This document shows, one piece after another, positions 35,272 through 45,373 of a stretch of 64,000 nucleotides of DNA; the first letter of the stretch is position 1, and each line of letters opens with the position of its first letter. The stretch is taken from assembly GCA_947179155.2 (NCBI GenBank), contig OX359282.1:9027533-9091532 (forward strand). Direction: 5' to 3'. Source of the stretch: Hedera helix (Eukaryota > Streptophyta > Magnoliopsida > Apiales > Araliaceae). Under the pieces are notes generated by a model, which saw only the letters and a list, made by a program, of their open reading frames with translations, did no database searches and was not told the DNA's origin. A program made the position numbers and the translations under genes.

Positions 35272-37085
35272 GTAAGTGCACACATGCTTTAAGAGTCAGA
35301 CATGATTAGATGATATAGTCCATGCAGATTTGTATATATAGCATATATATTTAGAAATGTAATCTTGGACGAAGATGACCCTAGCAGCTGAAAGCACATT
35401 TACATCAGAATACTTACAAGGATAATTATTTCTTTCTAAAGCTCTACTAAGAATCTGAAGGTTGAACAATAGTGGATATAGAGTCATAAATTGCAAAGGT
35501 ATTTTTCATATAATATTATATCACTATTTCAGCTAAACTAGAAAAATAGGTGGGGACTAATTATAGTAGTCTCATGAATGTATTTTTCATCTAGATTTTT
35601 GTAGAAGCTATAATTTGGTTGAAATATGTGTTCTTCGTGTCATTAGTGTGATATTGACCGATGAAACCTTACTATGCAGAGAAGAATGTGTTGTTTCGTG
35701 TGACCTTAGGTTGTGCTTGGGAGGAGAGAAGGATAGAGAAGTGAAGGGCTTTTCTTTTTAAATTCATTTACTGATCTCTTTCATTTGGCTAACCAAGAAA
35801 ATAAAAATAGTTTGTTTAACAAAATTTCTCTTTCATACCATTATGCTTTCTCCTTATCGCTTTTTTGTTCTCTTTTCCTTTTAAATTCCCATCCTTCCTG
35901 CAAGACACATGGTCGTGTTACGTATATTTCTATTTGTGTTACTTCATGAATGATCATTTTTCACTAAATGTTTAGTTTTATATTTACTTCTTAGAATAAA
36001 TTTATTTGTGTTAATCTATTTGTAGGTACTAGAAAAGCAGGTTAGTTTATTATGTATCTGAATTGAATTATGTTTGAGTCAGTCTGATTTGTGTGGATTT
36101 TGATACTAAATTCATTTCTTATTTATTTAGTAATAATTTTATGTGGAATGTGATTAGTTTATTATTGATGTTACTTATTAGTTTTGTAATGATTGCTTAA
36201 ATGCATCCATAAATAAGCATTTATTTGTATGATGAAGCTTCAATTTCTGCAACAATTAGATTGAATCATTCAATATACAAGGTTAAATACTTAAAGTCAA
36301 CTTAACAATGCAAACAGTAGTTCGCATCGGAGTCATTTGTGTTGATGATAATATCAAAGAAAACATAAAGTAGTGAAACTCTGATTTTCTTGAGGTTTGA
36401 AGAGAGGTTGAAGACTGACAAGTTATAAGGAATTCCCATTCTTTTTCTTTTAGCCCCTGGACATAGAACTATGAAGCAACTTATAAGACTTGGAAAAATC
36501 ATCCTTTTTGCTTTCAATTCACTAACCTACAGAGACATGGCACCGTGAGTTACTGTACATTATGTCTTACATAAATACTCATAAGTCATTATTCAGTAAC
36601 AAATATTGATTACTATATTTAGAAACAAGACTCTTTCATGGACAACCTGAAGTTAGCTATGAGGGACTTATGACTCTTTTATTGAATAATCATATAGCTG
36701 AGTAGATTAAGGTTTTTATTTACTTAGTAGTTGATTGATGAGTTGAGAGTAAAATAAATGGCAATAAATTTATGCAAAGAAAATATTAAATTATTTGGAT
36801 AACAATCAAGTAGTACAAATGATATTGAATTTATTAAAATTACGGAATCTTAGAAAACTGTGGGAGATGCTTGATAGTGTCACGCTGTGAGAAAATAAGA
36901 TAGCAAGATTCTTGCTAACATTCAGGAAGCAGAAAATCTATAGGTAATAGTTCAAACTCAAAATTTAGTTTATTTGATCTTTTTAGAACAAAGAATATGT
37001 GACTTAATCACTTAAAATAGCCTAAAGGATGTTCTTTGGGGTTTCGACCTGGAGGAAGTATCAATTAGTTCATCAATCCAAAACC
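35272..37085. other. Helitron interior without recognised exons
   Basis: AT-rich sequence that may be intron or intergenic DNA captured with the neighbouring fragments. Open stretches near 35296-35496 and 36302-36517 on the minus strand resemble nothing I know. The last 60 bases before 37086 probably are the captured importin leader. Confidence 0.4.
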
Positions 37086-37187
37086 ATGCCGTTGAGACCA
37101 AACGTGAGAACTGAGGTTCGCCGGAACCGGTACAAGGTGGCCGTTGACGCTGATGAAGGACGGAGAAAGAGAGAAGATAATATGGTG
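37086..37187 (+). pseudogene. Captured importin-alpha first exon (IBB domain)
   Basis: ATG at 37086 opens MPLRPNVRTEVRRNRYKVAV followed by DADEGRRKREDNMV, ending in phase 0 at a GT donor (37188). This is the start of plant importin-alpha, the arginine-rich importin-beta-binding segment that mediates docking to importin-beta. In the genuine protein the next exon continues with EIRK and then armadillo repeats; these are absent here. It is therefore a 34-codon fragment. Its reading frame is intact, which is why it could still be translated if transcribed. Confidence 0.85.
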
Positions 37188-37254
37188 GTATAGACTCTGA
37201 TATGATTATGATTGTAGATCAGATATGACTATGATGATAATTTAATGATTGTAG

Positions 37255-37536
37255 GTGGAAATTCAAGTTTCTAAGATTCATTGCATTAGCAAAGCTATGC
37301 CAACACTACCTATCAATATTGAGGATGCTGCTAGAAGTGAAGTTGAAATTGAATTGGCTTTACAGGTCCATTTGTTACTTTATATTTATCTTTATCATAT
37401 GTAGCTTGACTATATAAGCTTACAACAACTGTGTAATTAATTGATTAGTGTACCTTTTATCCTTAAGATGTATAATGGTTTCAACTTTTCAAAAATGTAG
37501 GCTGGTGAACAATTTGTTCGTGTCAATCAGGATACC
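37255..37536 (+). pseudogene. Captured aspartyl-tRNA synthetase exons
   Basis: Exon 37255-37365 reads VEIQVSKIHCISKAMPTLPI then NIEDAARSEVEIELALQ. It is flanked by an acceptor (GATTGTAG|) and a donor (CAG|GTCCAT). Exon 37501-37536 reads AGEQFVRVNQDT and then runs into Helitron terminal sequence. The match is to cytosolic eukaryotic aspartyl-tRNA synthetase, at the link between the anticodon-binding domain and the catalytic core. The catalytic motifs 1-3 are absent, so no synthetase activity is possible. The break at 37536 marks the capture boundary. Confidence 0.8.
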
Positions 37537-37578
37537 CATGCACACCCGCTAAATCTCACCCTTCATTTTCATTTCGTA

Positions 37579-37605
37579 GTGCCAGAGGCACGGGTGAAAT
37601 GCTAG
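37579..37605 (+). other. Inner Helitron-type 3' terminus
   Basis: A hairpin (GTGCC-AGA-GGCAC, extended by CATTTC pairing with GAAATG) is followed by CTAG at 37602-37605. It is the same architecture as the outer terminus 59 bases downstream, but is followed by C rather than T, so it is not the end used for the present insertion. Confidence 0.55.
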
Positions 37606-37637
37606 CCAACTAAATCTATTGTACACGAGTATTCATA

Positions 37638-37664
37638 GTGCCGTAGGCACGGGTTTTTATCTAG
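37638..37664 (+). other. Helitron 3' terminus (hairpin plus CTAG)
   Basis: Stem GTGCC/GGCAC with a 3-base loop, an 10-base spacer and CTAG, followed by host T. This is the canonical Helitron end. Confidence 0.75.
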
Positions 37665-38159
37665 TAATAATATATAGAATTAAAATTTGGTTCATCATCA
37701 ATGTAGAGAATTTTTGACAGGTCCCTTCGTATAACTTTTTAATCAATTTTTTGGTCAAATTTACTTGTTTTTTTAAACTATAACTTTTCTTTTCTTATTC
37801 ACTATTTTTTTTGCTAATCCATTGATAAAGATTGCCTAACTATAGATGGTGGAGAGGTGCAATAACTCTAATAGTGGTGTGTTTTATTAAATCGTTGTTT
37901 GTTGGATAAATCTGCTCCGATGGGTTATTATTTAGTGTAATGGAAATTGGCAGCGATGATGATTTTCAAATTTGAGATCCCAATGATAGTGAGTGATCTT
38001 AGGCAATGAGTATAGTTATTGTTTTTTGAAGAATAGATGGAGTATTCTCTTAATTCTAATCTAAACACACCAAAATGGAAAGTTTTTAAAATTTGTGTTC
38101 ATAACTTTCATATGATTATTCTAGAGTCACCGGTAGTGTTATGTGATTTTAGTGTTTGG
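37665..38159. other. Spacer between Helitron and orphan LTR
   Basis: AT-rich, no recognised gene or repeat. Confidence 0.5.
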
Positions 38160-38672
38160 TGTTGGGATATTCCTTGAATCTTATTAAAAAAGAACTGCTA
38201 TTATGTGTCTTATTTTTAATAGGATGTTTATTATATGTTAAAATCCTATTTTCAATAGGAAGAGGATTGTAGATGCTCTATAAATAGAGTCTTATATTTA
38301 ATTGTTAAAGTGTAACACAATCAAAAATCATGTAGTATCCTAAGAATTGAAAGAGGGTGTGAGATGGTTTTGGGTTTGTGTAAGGAGGAGGGTTTTTACA
38401 ACTTTTATATTCCTTGCAAAAAAAATTGTATTGTGAGAGGAAGGGTTTTACAGCTTTTAGTCCCTGCAAAAAGTTGTGTCGTGGTATTGTGTAGCCTCAA
38501 GTTTTAGTGCGTAAAACTTTGGAGGAATTTCTAAGCCCATTATTATTGTGATAGTAAAGATTCAGAGTTTGACTTGTGATTTTTTCCTTTAAGGGTTTTG
38601 TACATTAAATCTTTTGTTGTTCTTTTCTCTTTATTTTATATTATTTGATTTGCGTCGACTTAATTTCCAATA
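38160..38672 (+). repeat. Tnt1/Tork-like copia LTR
   Basis: Starts TGTTGGGATATTCC and ends TTCCAATA just before a primer site, with a TATAAATAG box at 38279-38287. About 513 bp, the size and layout of Tnt1/Tork-type LTRs. Only the LTR and about 95 bases of leader remain before the next element interrupts it at 38783. Confidence 0.7.
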
Positions 38673-38674
38673 AG

Positions 38675-38687
38675 TGGTATCAGAGTT
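38675..38687 (+). other. Primer-binding site (tRNA-iMet type)
   Basis: TGGTATCAGAGTT, two bases after the LTR end at 38672, on the plus strand. Confidence 0.8.
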
Positions 38688-38782
38688 AGGTTAATTGGAT
38701 CTAAGGTTGAGGAGAATTAGTCGCATTGGTGTGACAAATAAAGAGAATGAAGCTTAAAGTAGCTGGATTTTATGTTTGTCAT

Positions 38783-41700
38783 TGTTATTTCCCATAGGTA
38801 CAAGAAAGTGATTTAGAAGGGGGGGGGGGGGGGGTGAATAGATCATTCTACATTTCTGTATAATTTTTTTTAGTTTAAGTACATTTACCAAATAATTAAG
38901 CAATTATATGTGCAGCAGAATTAGTTTATTTAATAAATCCCCTTTCTGATCCTTAATCTAAAAACACAGCTCTATATTTGATTTGCTAATGGAAAAATAT
39001 CACAAGCAGATATAACATTCATAACATATATAAGAAAGATAAAGAATGAGGCAGAAAGACATTGAGAACATAGTAATTTTAAGAGGTTTGGAGCCTAAAT
39101 TACTAATACTCCTCTCTTCCACTCTACTGAGCATAGATTTTTCACTAAGCATAAATGGACACTAAATTCTTACAACTTGAACACAAAGTCCTGAACACAA
39201 AGTCCTGGACACCAAGTCCTCTCACTAAAGGTCTGATTCACTAAGAATCAGACGGGTCACTAGATCATGTCTTATCTCCTCAGGATACTAAGTCATCTTC
39301 CTATCTTGGGGCTGATTCCTCTGAATCAGGCGGGTCACTAAGTCCCGACTTACTCACCAGGACACTAAGTCATATTTCCTCAATAAGGGCATGAGGTTTT
39401 AAAGCCTTATGTCTTCAGGATCCCTTAACCTACCCTTCAAGGCCTGACTCCTTCAAATCAGGCAAGCCATTTCAGCACTTGTCTTTACTGTTATTATTGT
39501 TGTTAAGGTGCTGCCAAGCTTTTGCTAAGCTCATTTTTGATGAACTTGGCAGTTAAGAAATGATTTTAAGAGCCTTCTTGATATTTCTGATCAGCTTCTG
39601 CTTTGGAATTATTCTAGATTGATCCTCCAAACTGTAGAGTGACTTTGAGTTGATGATATATCTGTTCAGTTGATTGATCACCTCTACGGTCTTCTATAGA
39701 TCTACCATTTTTCTCCTTATACTCCTTTTTCATGTGTATAGGTAGACCATTTTTATATTTTGATCGTTTCTCTCTCTTCGGCCTGATCTCTCTCTGTTTG
39801 GTCGATTCTCTCTTATTAATCTTGTTTAAAGTCTGTTTATATATCATCTTTCGAGAATCTGTCTGTTAGGAAGTTACCGTTTGTGCATTTAATGCTCCGA
39901 TCTTTGAAGATCTCTGATGTTGACATATCAAAAGTGTGTCAGCTTGCTTTCTGTCAAATAGTCACATCAGTCTGCAGGAAGAGTACCTTTGTAGTCGTTG
40001 TCACTTGTTTGAACTAGCCATATGACACACCACTACCAAATCTTATTTTTAAGCTTAGGGTTACCAGTACTCTCTTTAGAGCTTTCTTATCTTCAGATCT
40101 TTCCATTGTTAATCCGTTGTAAAAGCTGTCATGGTTTCTTTTCTGCTTTACAAATTTTTAGCTCTAGCTTTATGATCTTTAGCTCTACGATCAGTAGACT
40201 TTAAGATCAGCTCAATGATCTACAGCTTTGTGATCTTCAGTTTTGCAACTTCAGCTCTACGATCTTCAGTAGGTTTTAAGTTAAACGGTAGTACTTATTT
40301 ACTTTACGATTCCATCAGTCTTCAATCGTAGAATATATCTTCCAATGTAGCTTGCTCAGCAATTCTCACGACAATTCTACTTCTATATTTTTAGTCGTTC
40401 CATGATCTTGTTTGCTTTACGACTTTGCTAGACATGCTTAGTTAACTTCTTGAGAACTGAAACTTCCCTTTCTTTGAACTTGAACTTCTATCTTCTTAAA
40501 TTATTTCTTTTCCTCTTGATCAACTCCCTTATCTAGACATTTACTGTCTGCATGATTGTGGATTCCACTATGTCTCCGTTTATTGCACTCCTTCGGTTGT
40601 TGTGGATACCACGTGTCCTCTTCTTTTGATAAACTAAGCTCTTCTGAATAGTGATTTGCTCCTTGTCTTCTTTGGCTGGTTTACCTCTGACTTCTTCTGT
40701 GCTGGAGAATTCTTTGGTGAGGATATCTTAATCATTTGTCATAGTGAATTTGTCTCTCGGTGTCATTGGCATTATGATCTTTGATGGGTATTGCACCGAT
40801 GCAACTCATCATTGATGTAAATCCGCATTCCGAAGTAGCTAAACGATATTAGTGACTCAACGATCTGAGGATATTAAGTTCAGCTTCATTTTATGATCTT
40901 GAGTATTTTAACTTGTTCAGCATATGTGAGCATTTTCATTTTTTTTGTTAGAGTTTTTTTGTCATTGTTATGCTGTGATGAGTCTACGTGATAGAACATT
41001 CCGAACTCTTTCAGTTAGTACAAATGCATATTTGAATGATTTGATGATGATTTGAATTAATATTTGTAACCAATAGCTTGTGTACAGTCCTTAATAATGA
41101 AATTGACGTACAAGGACATAGAATAGAAGGATCAAACTTGTTAGGTTGATCTTAAGAGCTAAATGAATTTATAGATTATAAGATCAACATCAATCATAAA
41201 GCTTGCTCCAAGATCGAAAAAAGAAGATAATTTCGTAGAGTCTACTCACGAATTGTAAAGTTTGACATCTACCCTGCTGAGATAAATAAGGATCGTTAAG
41301 TTCGATTTGGTCATAAAGCAAGATCGTAAAGCCAACTCTAAAATCGTAAGGCAAATGAAGATCGTAAAGATGACTTTGAGTTCGTAGAGAAAAATGATGA
41401 TCGTAAAGAAAATTCTGAGTTCAAGTACATTTTGCAAAGTTGATCGTAGAGCAAACAAAGAAAAATATACTTAGTAAAGTTGAAGGATCTAATGAACTTT
41501 ACTATTAACAAAATCGTAAAGTATGACATGTTTGATAATGGACTGACATCGGGATGATTTGAAGGACAAGAACTTCGAGAAGTATGCTGGTTAAACCTAG
41601 TTCAAAATGAAAGTCAGAAAGGGTTGTATATAACGTCTATTTGACCAAGCAAAATCAGACACAAAATTACCATTTTTAGAAAACTGATATGATGGCAGTG

Positions 41701-42609
41701 CTGAAAGCAAGCTGACACAATCCCTTAATATCATAATCAAAGATCCTTAAGAATCAAGCCATTAACTAAGCAATGACTACTTTTCAACGAGAAAATCTTA
41801 AGGACTTCTTTAAAAGGACATCAAGATTCAATTCAACAACAACGAGAAAAAGATTGCAAGCCGAATTGTTGTCAAAGTTCTAAAAGCTCTACTCTACGAT
41901 AAAGAACTACTCATTTTGCTGCTAAGTTCCATCAGAAAATGAGAACTTAAATGCCAACTTAGCAGCAGCTCTCAAATCATTTCATCACTTGTGATTACTA
42001 GTCTTAGTGTCCTCAGATTGCCAAGTCTAAGTGACTTGAAGAGATCTTAGTGATTTAGTCTTAGTGACCTTAGAGTTGTCAAGTCTAAATAACTTGAAGA
42101 GATATTAGTAATCTGGTCTTAGTGACCCCAGAACAGCCAAGTTTAAGTGGCTTGAAAAGATCTCAGTGATCTGGTCTTAGTGGCCACAAAACTGCCAAGT
42201 TTGAGTTACTTGAATAAATCTTAGTGATTCATTGTTGTATCGGTTCTTAGTGGACCTTTGTCTTAGTGGTCTGCATCCTTAATGGATTTCCTGTCAGAAG
42301 TGTAGAAGAGTAGACTAGGAGATCTTTGTGCTCCAAACCACTTAAATTTTTTGTGTCCATTTAATTTCTATTCTTACATTTTTGCATTATATTTTAACTG
42401 TGTGTGATTGATTTTCACAATAACAACTAGTTTCAGAACTGAAAATTTCACTAAGTTTGTGAAGGGGTTTTCTCAAATAAATATTCCATCATACTTAAGT
42501 AAATTAACTTGTTTAATTTATTTTCTAGTAAATTTTCTTAAAAATACAAAGTTTTCAAAAAGATTTATTCAACGCCCTTCTAGATCATTTGTGCCTATGA
42601 GAATTAACA
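38783..42609 (+). repeat. Foldback LTR (5' copy) of a non-autonomous copia element
   Basis: Starts TGTTATTTCCC and ends ATTAACA, directly followed by a copia primer site, so it occupies the 5' LTR position. Its right half is the imperfect reverse complement of its left half. Paired landmarks: GATTTAGAAGG plus a G run at 38810-38835 against CGCCCTTCTAGATCA at 42573; GGTTTGGAGC at 39085 against GCTCCAAACC at 42331; CACTAAGTC-type repeats at 39230-39370 against GGTCTTAGTG-type repeats at 42000-42180; and TGTGTCAGCTTGCTTTC at 39935 against its exact complement at 41703. At 3.8 kb it is very long for a copia LTR. It is related to the copy starting at 43442 but lacks that copy's antisense gene. Confidence 0.72.
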
Positions 42610-42611
42610 AG

Positions 42612-42623
42612 TGGTATCAGAGG
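42612..42623 (+). other. Primer-binding site (tRNA-iMet type)
   Basis: TGGTATCAGAGG, two bases after the foldback LTR end. It fixes the orientation of the element as plus. Confidence 0.8.
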
Positions 42624-42664
42624 AAGTTCTCTTGAACAAAAGCTTAACTGCTTTAAGTTGATCA

Positions 42665-43441
42665 ATGACACAAAACAAAACTAGTACTGAACTTGGTGGT
42701 GGAAATAAGCCTCCTCTTTACAATAAAGAAAAATTTGTTAACTGGAAAGTTGGTAACAGGTTTATATGAATGCAATAGATAAAGAGCTGTTTGAAGTTAT
42801 AATAAAGGGTTTATACATTCCAAAAAAGCTGTCAACTGATGATCCAAATAAGACTGTAGCCAAATATAAGGATGAATGGGCATAAAATGAAAAGAAGCAA
42901 GTGCAACTAGACAAAAGAGCAAAAAATATTATGTTCATGGCTTTAGAAGATGAGTTGTTCGAAAACGCAGTCAACTGTACAACAGCTAAAAAAGTCTGGG
43001 AAGCTCTGCTAATTATGCATGAAGGAACAGAAGAAGATAAAGATAATAAGTAGTCTCTTCTGACTTATCAATATGAAATGTTTTGTTACTTACACAGAGA
43101 AAACATAACTGCTACTTATGAAAGATTCAATGTCTTGCTCAATTTTTTAAAAGCTTATGAGAAGATCTACCCAAATAAGGACCTCAACATCAAGTTTATG
43201 AGAGCGCTGCCCATCAAGTGAGATGTTAAAACCATTGCTATTCGAGAATAAAAAAAATCATGAAATGATTGTGCAAAAGCTCTACGGCAATCTTCTAACT
43301 TATGAGCTAGAGATAAATCAACGGGCAGAAACCATTCCAGAAGGAAAGAAGAAAGACAGATGAGCTAATCTAAAGGCATCAGAGACACCATCTAAAGCTC
43401 AAGTTGAAGTGGACTTTGATGAAAGTGATGATGAAGATTGT
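42665..43441 (+). pseudogene. Copia gag remnant (UBN2-type)
   Basis: The ATG at 42665 opens MTQNKTSTELGGGNKPPLYN followed by KEKFVNWKV, the usual start of a copia gag polypeptide. The frame then breaks and resumes with MNAIDKELFEVI, KKVWEALLIMHEGTEEDKDN and YLHRENITATYERFNVLLNF, the UBN2-type gag core. It ends in an acidic tail (VEVDFDESDDEDC) directly at the next LTR. Several stops and frame breaks occur. No zinc knuckle, integrase or polymerase is present between the two LTRs, so the element is internally deleted to a gag scrap of about 0.8 kb and could only have moved with proteins supplied in trans. Confidence 0.8.
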
Positions 43442-43599
43442 TGTTAGTTCCTAGAGGCACACAAGTGATCTAGAAGGGGGGGGGGGGGGGTTGAATAGAT
43501 CTCTTAGAAACTTTTTGCTTAACTTCAAAAGTTTATTACCAATTAATTCATTTAATCAAGATTTATTTGCACAGCGGAATATTAGTTTGAAAACTCCCC
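43442..43599 (+). repeat. Start of the second foldback LTR (left piece)
   Basis: Opens TGTTAGTTCCTAGAGGCACA then AAGTGATCTAGAAGG and a G run, alike to the start at 38783 and to the reverse complement of the end at 42609. It is interrupted at 43599 by the Athila-like insertion and resumes at 57455 (TCCCC is duplicated on both sides). Confidence 0.8.
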
Positions 43600-44971
43600 T
43601 GATGAGTGGGAATTATACCTACGAATCGGGTACTTTTGGACTTGGTATGTTGTTATTTCTAAGTATTTTTAGTACATTTTATCTTATTTTTATGTTGTTT
43701 TATAGGAAAATACAAAGGAGGGATAAAGTTGGAATTTTTGAAGAAGCAGTGGCATTTTGGTAAATAACGCGAAGTTGAGCGCTGGGGCTTTCAAATGAAA
43801 GCCGGGGCTTCCAAAGCAGTAGGTGCGTCGGCGCACAGTTTTGCAGCTGGACGAATTTGGTTGGCTTTTAATAGGGTTTAGACGAAATTAAACCTAATTT
43901 TGGGTAGGAGATTATAAGTAGACGTAAGGAGGTTGTAGAGGAGGCTATTCAACATAGAGAGAAGATCACAATTGGAGACTTGGAAGATCAAGGAGTTACT
44001 CAAGGAGATCAAGACGAAGGATTGAAGAGACAAGAATTCCTGTTTAGAGTGTTTCTTTTCTCTTCCTTTTCTCAGTTTTGTAATCTAAGATGATGAGTTT
44101 AATGTTCTTAGTTTTTGATTTCATTATGAACTAATTTATCCATTAAGGCTACAATTGAACCTTTTACTAGTATGAATTAAATATCTATTATGCTTCAGTT
44201 ATTGATTCATTTAGAGTTATCTATCATGTTTTGTGTGTACGATGATGAGTTTGATGTTCTTAGTTTTTGATTTCATTATGAACTAATTTATCCATTAAGG
44301 CTACAATTGAACCTTTTACTAGTATGAATTAAATATCTATTATGCTTCAGTTATTGATTCATTTAGAGTTATCTATCATGTTTTGGCCAACAATTAGTGG
44401 GATATCCTAGACGCATTCGGAAGATGAAATCTAGGGTTAGATTCTAATGTGATAGCATGTATTCTTGGTTATTTGGGGAATTGAATAACTAGGGTTGTGT
44501 ATGGAATAGGAATATATCCATATGCTGCATGTGACCTGTTGGGAATTGTATTTTAATGTGTTTATTTCTCTTATTTTGCATAGGAATATAACAAGATAAT
44601 TGAGGTGAATATTCTTATGTGATCATTGGAAAAGATCTAATAATTATTCATGAATTCCTAGTCAATAACTTTAATGGATTTTATAATTGAAAATATAGAG
44701 GATACGTTCATATGATGTAATTGGGGATATTGTAGTCTTAAGTTTTAAACATCTGATATTCAGTTTCGTGTTAAATTTTTATCTTAGTTTTAAGTTAATT
44801 TCCATTATAATCTTCATTGGTGATTGTTTAAATATTATCAAGTTGATATGAATTTTGTTTTGAGTAATTACAAGGCATAGGTCTTTGTGGGTTCGACACT
44901 CAATTTACTTCTATATTACTTGTTGACCGTGTGCACTTGCGTGTTATTATCGTTATACAAAATGACCAACA
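43600..44971 (+). repeat. 5' LTR of the Athila-like element
   Basis: Starts TGATGAGTGG and ends ACCAACA, 1372 bp. It contains an internal tandem duplication of about 150 bp (44089-44240 and 44241-44384, both starting GATGATGAGTTT), a 20-base duplication near 43784 (AAGCCGGGGCTT) absent from the 3' LTR, and a further block (about 44385-44605) missing from the 3' LTR. TTATAAGTAGAC near 43912 could be the TATA region. Confidence 0.9.
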
Positions 44972-44977
44972 AGTTTT

Positions 44978-44995
44978 TGGCGCCGGTGCCGGGGA
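44978..44995 (+). other. Primer-binding site (tRNA-Asp type, Athila pattern)
   Basis: TGGCGCCGGTGCCGGGGA follows the LTR end after six bases. Athila elements typically have TGGCGCCGTTGCCGGGGA here. Confidence 0.85.
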
Positions 44996-45373
44996 TTTGT
45001 GTTTAGTAATTATTTCAATAAGTAGTTACAATCAATTTGGTTTTAATTTAAACGTTTTTAATTTACGGTTTTCTTGTGCTTTTGCAGGTTTTCATCCGTT
45101 CAAGTCGGCGGTTGCAAATCATCGATCTTAGACTCAAATGTGCACCAAGTGTTGGCTTGTCTATCTTGGTTACACAAATTACGTAGTCACCAAAGCCACA
45201 AATTCCGCTAACGTACTTAAAACTACGTTTTCCCGGAATTAAAGCTAGGTACTCCTAATTCGTGTATGCACACGTGATCTAAAGGTCAGGAACCAGTGCC
45301 ATACGAGGACGAGATCGAAAGGAAGTTCCGCAACTTGAGATTACATTGTAAGGAAGTACCAGATCCGGAGAAG

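Larger units (their letters stand above)
33711..37664 (+). mobile_element. Helitron carrying fragments of four host genes
   Basis: The proposed 5' end is A|TCTATAATAACAAAATAC (TC at 33711, host A at 33710). The proposed 3' end is a GC-rich hairpin (GTGCC-GTA-GGCAC, 37638-37650), then GGGTTTTTATCTAG, with CTAG at 37661-37664 and host T at 37665. This meets the Helitron rules: 5' TC, 3' hairpin plus CTRR, insertion between A and T, no target duplication. Near the 5' end are GGACCGTCCAAAAA and AAATCCAACCGTTG, words I associate with plant Helitrons. Inside, in the same orientation, lie exon pieces of a CTLH-domain gene, a DUF3054 gene, importin-alpha and aspartyl-tRNA synthetase, with introns retained. 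No Rep/helicase is encoded, so it is non-autonomous. The 3' end is well supported; the exact 5' end is less certain. Confidence 0.72.

Noticed and set aside
38783..42609. Two separate head-to-head LTR fragments instead of one foldback LTR
   Set aside because: The right tip is followed directly by a primer site and gag, and the left tip has the same start as the second copy at 43442, so both tips belong to one LTR. I keep this alternative open only for the centre near 40.7 kb.
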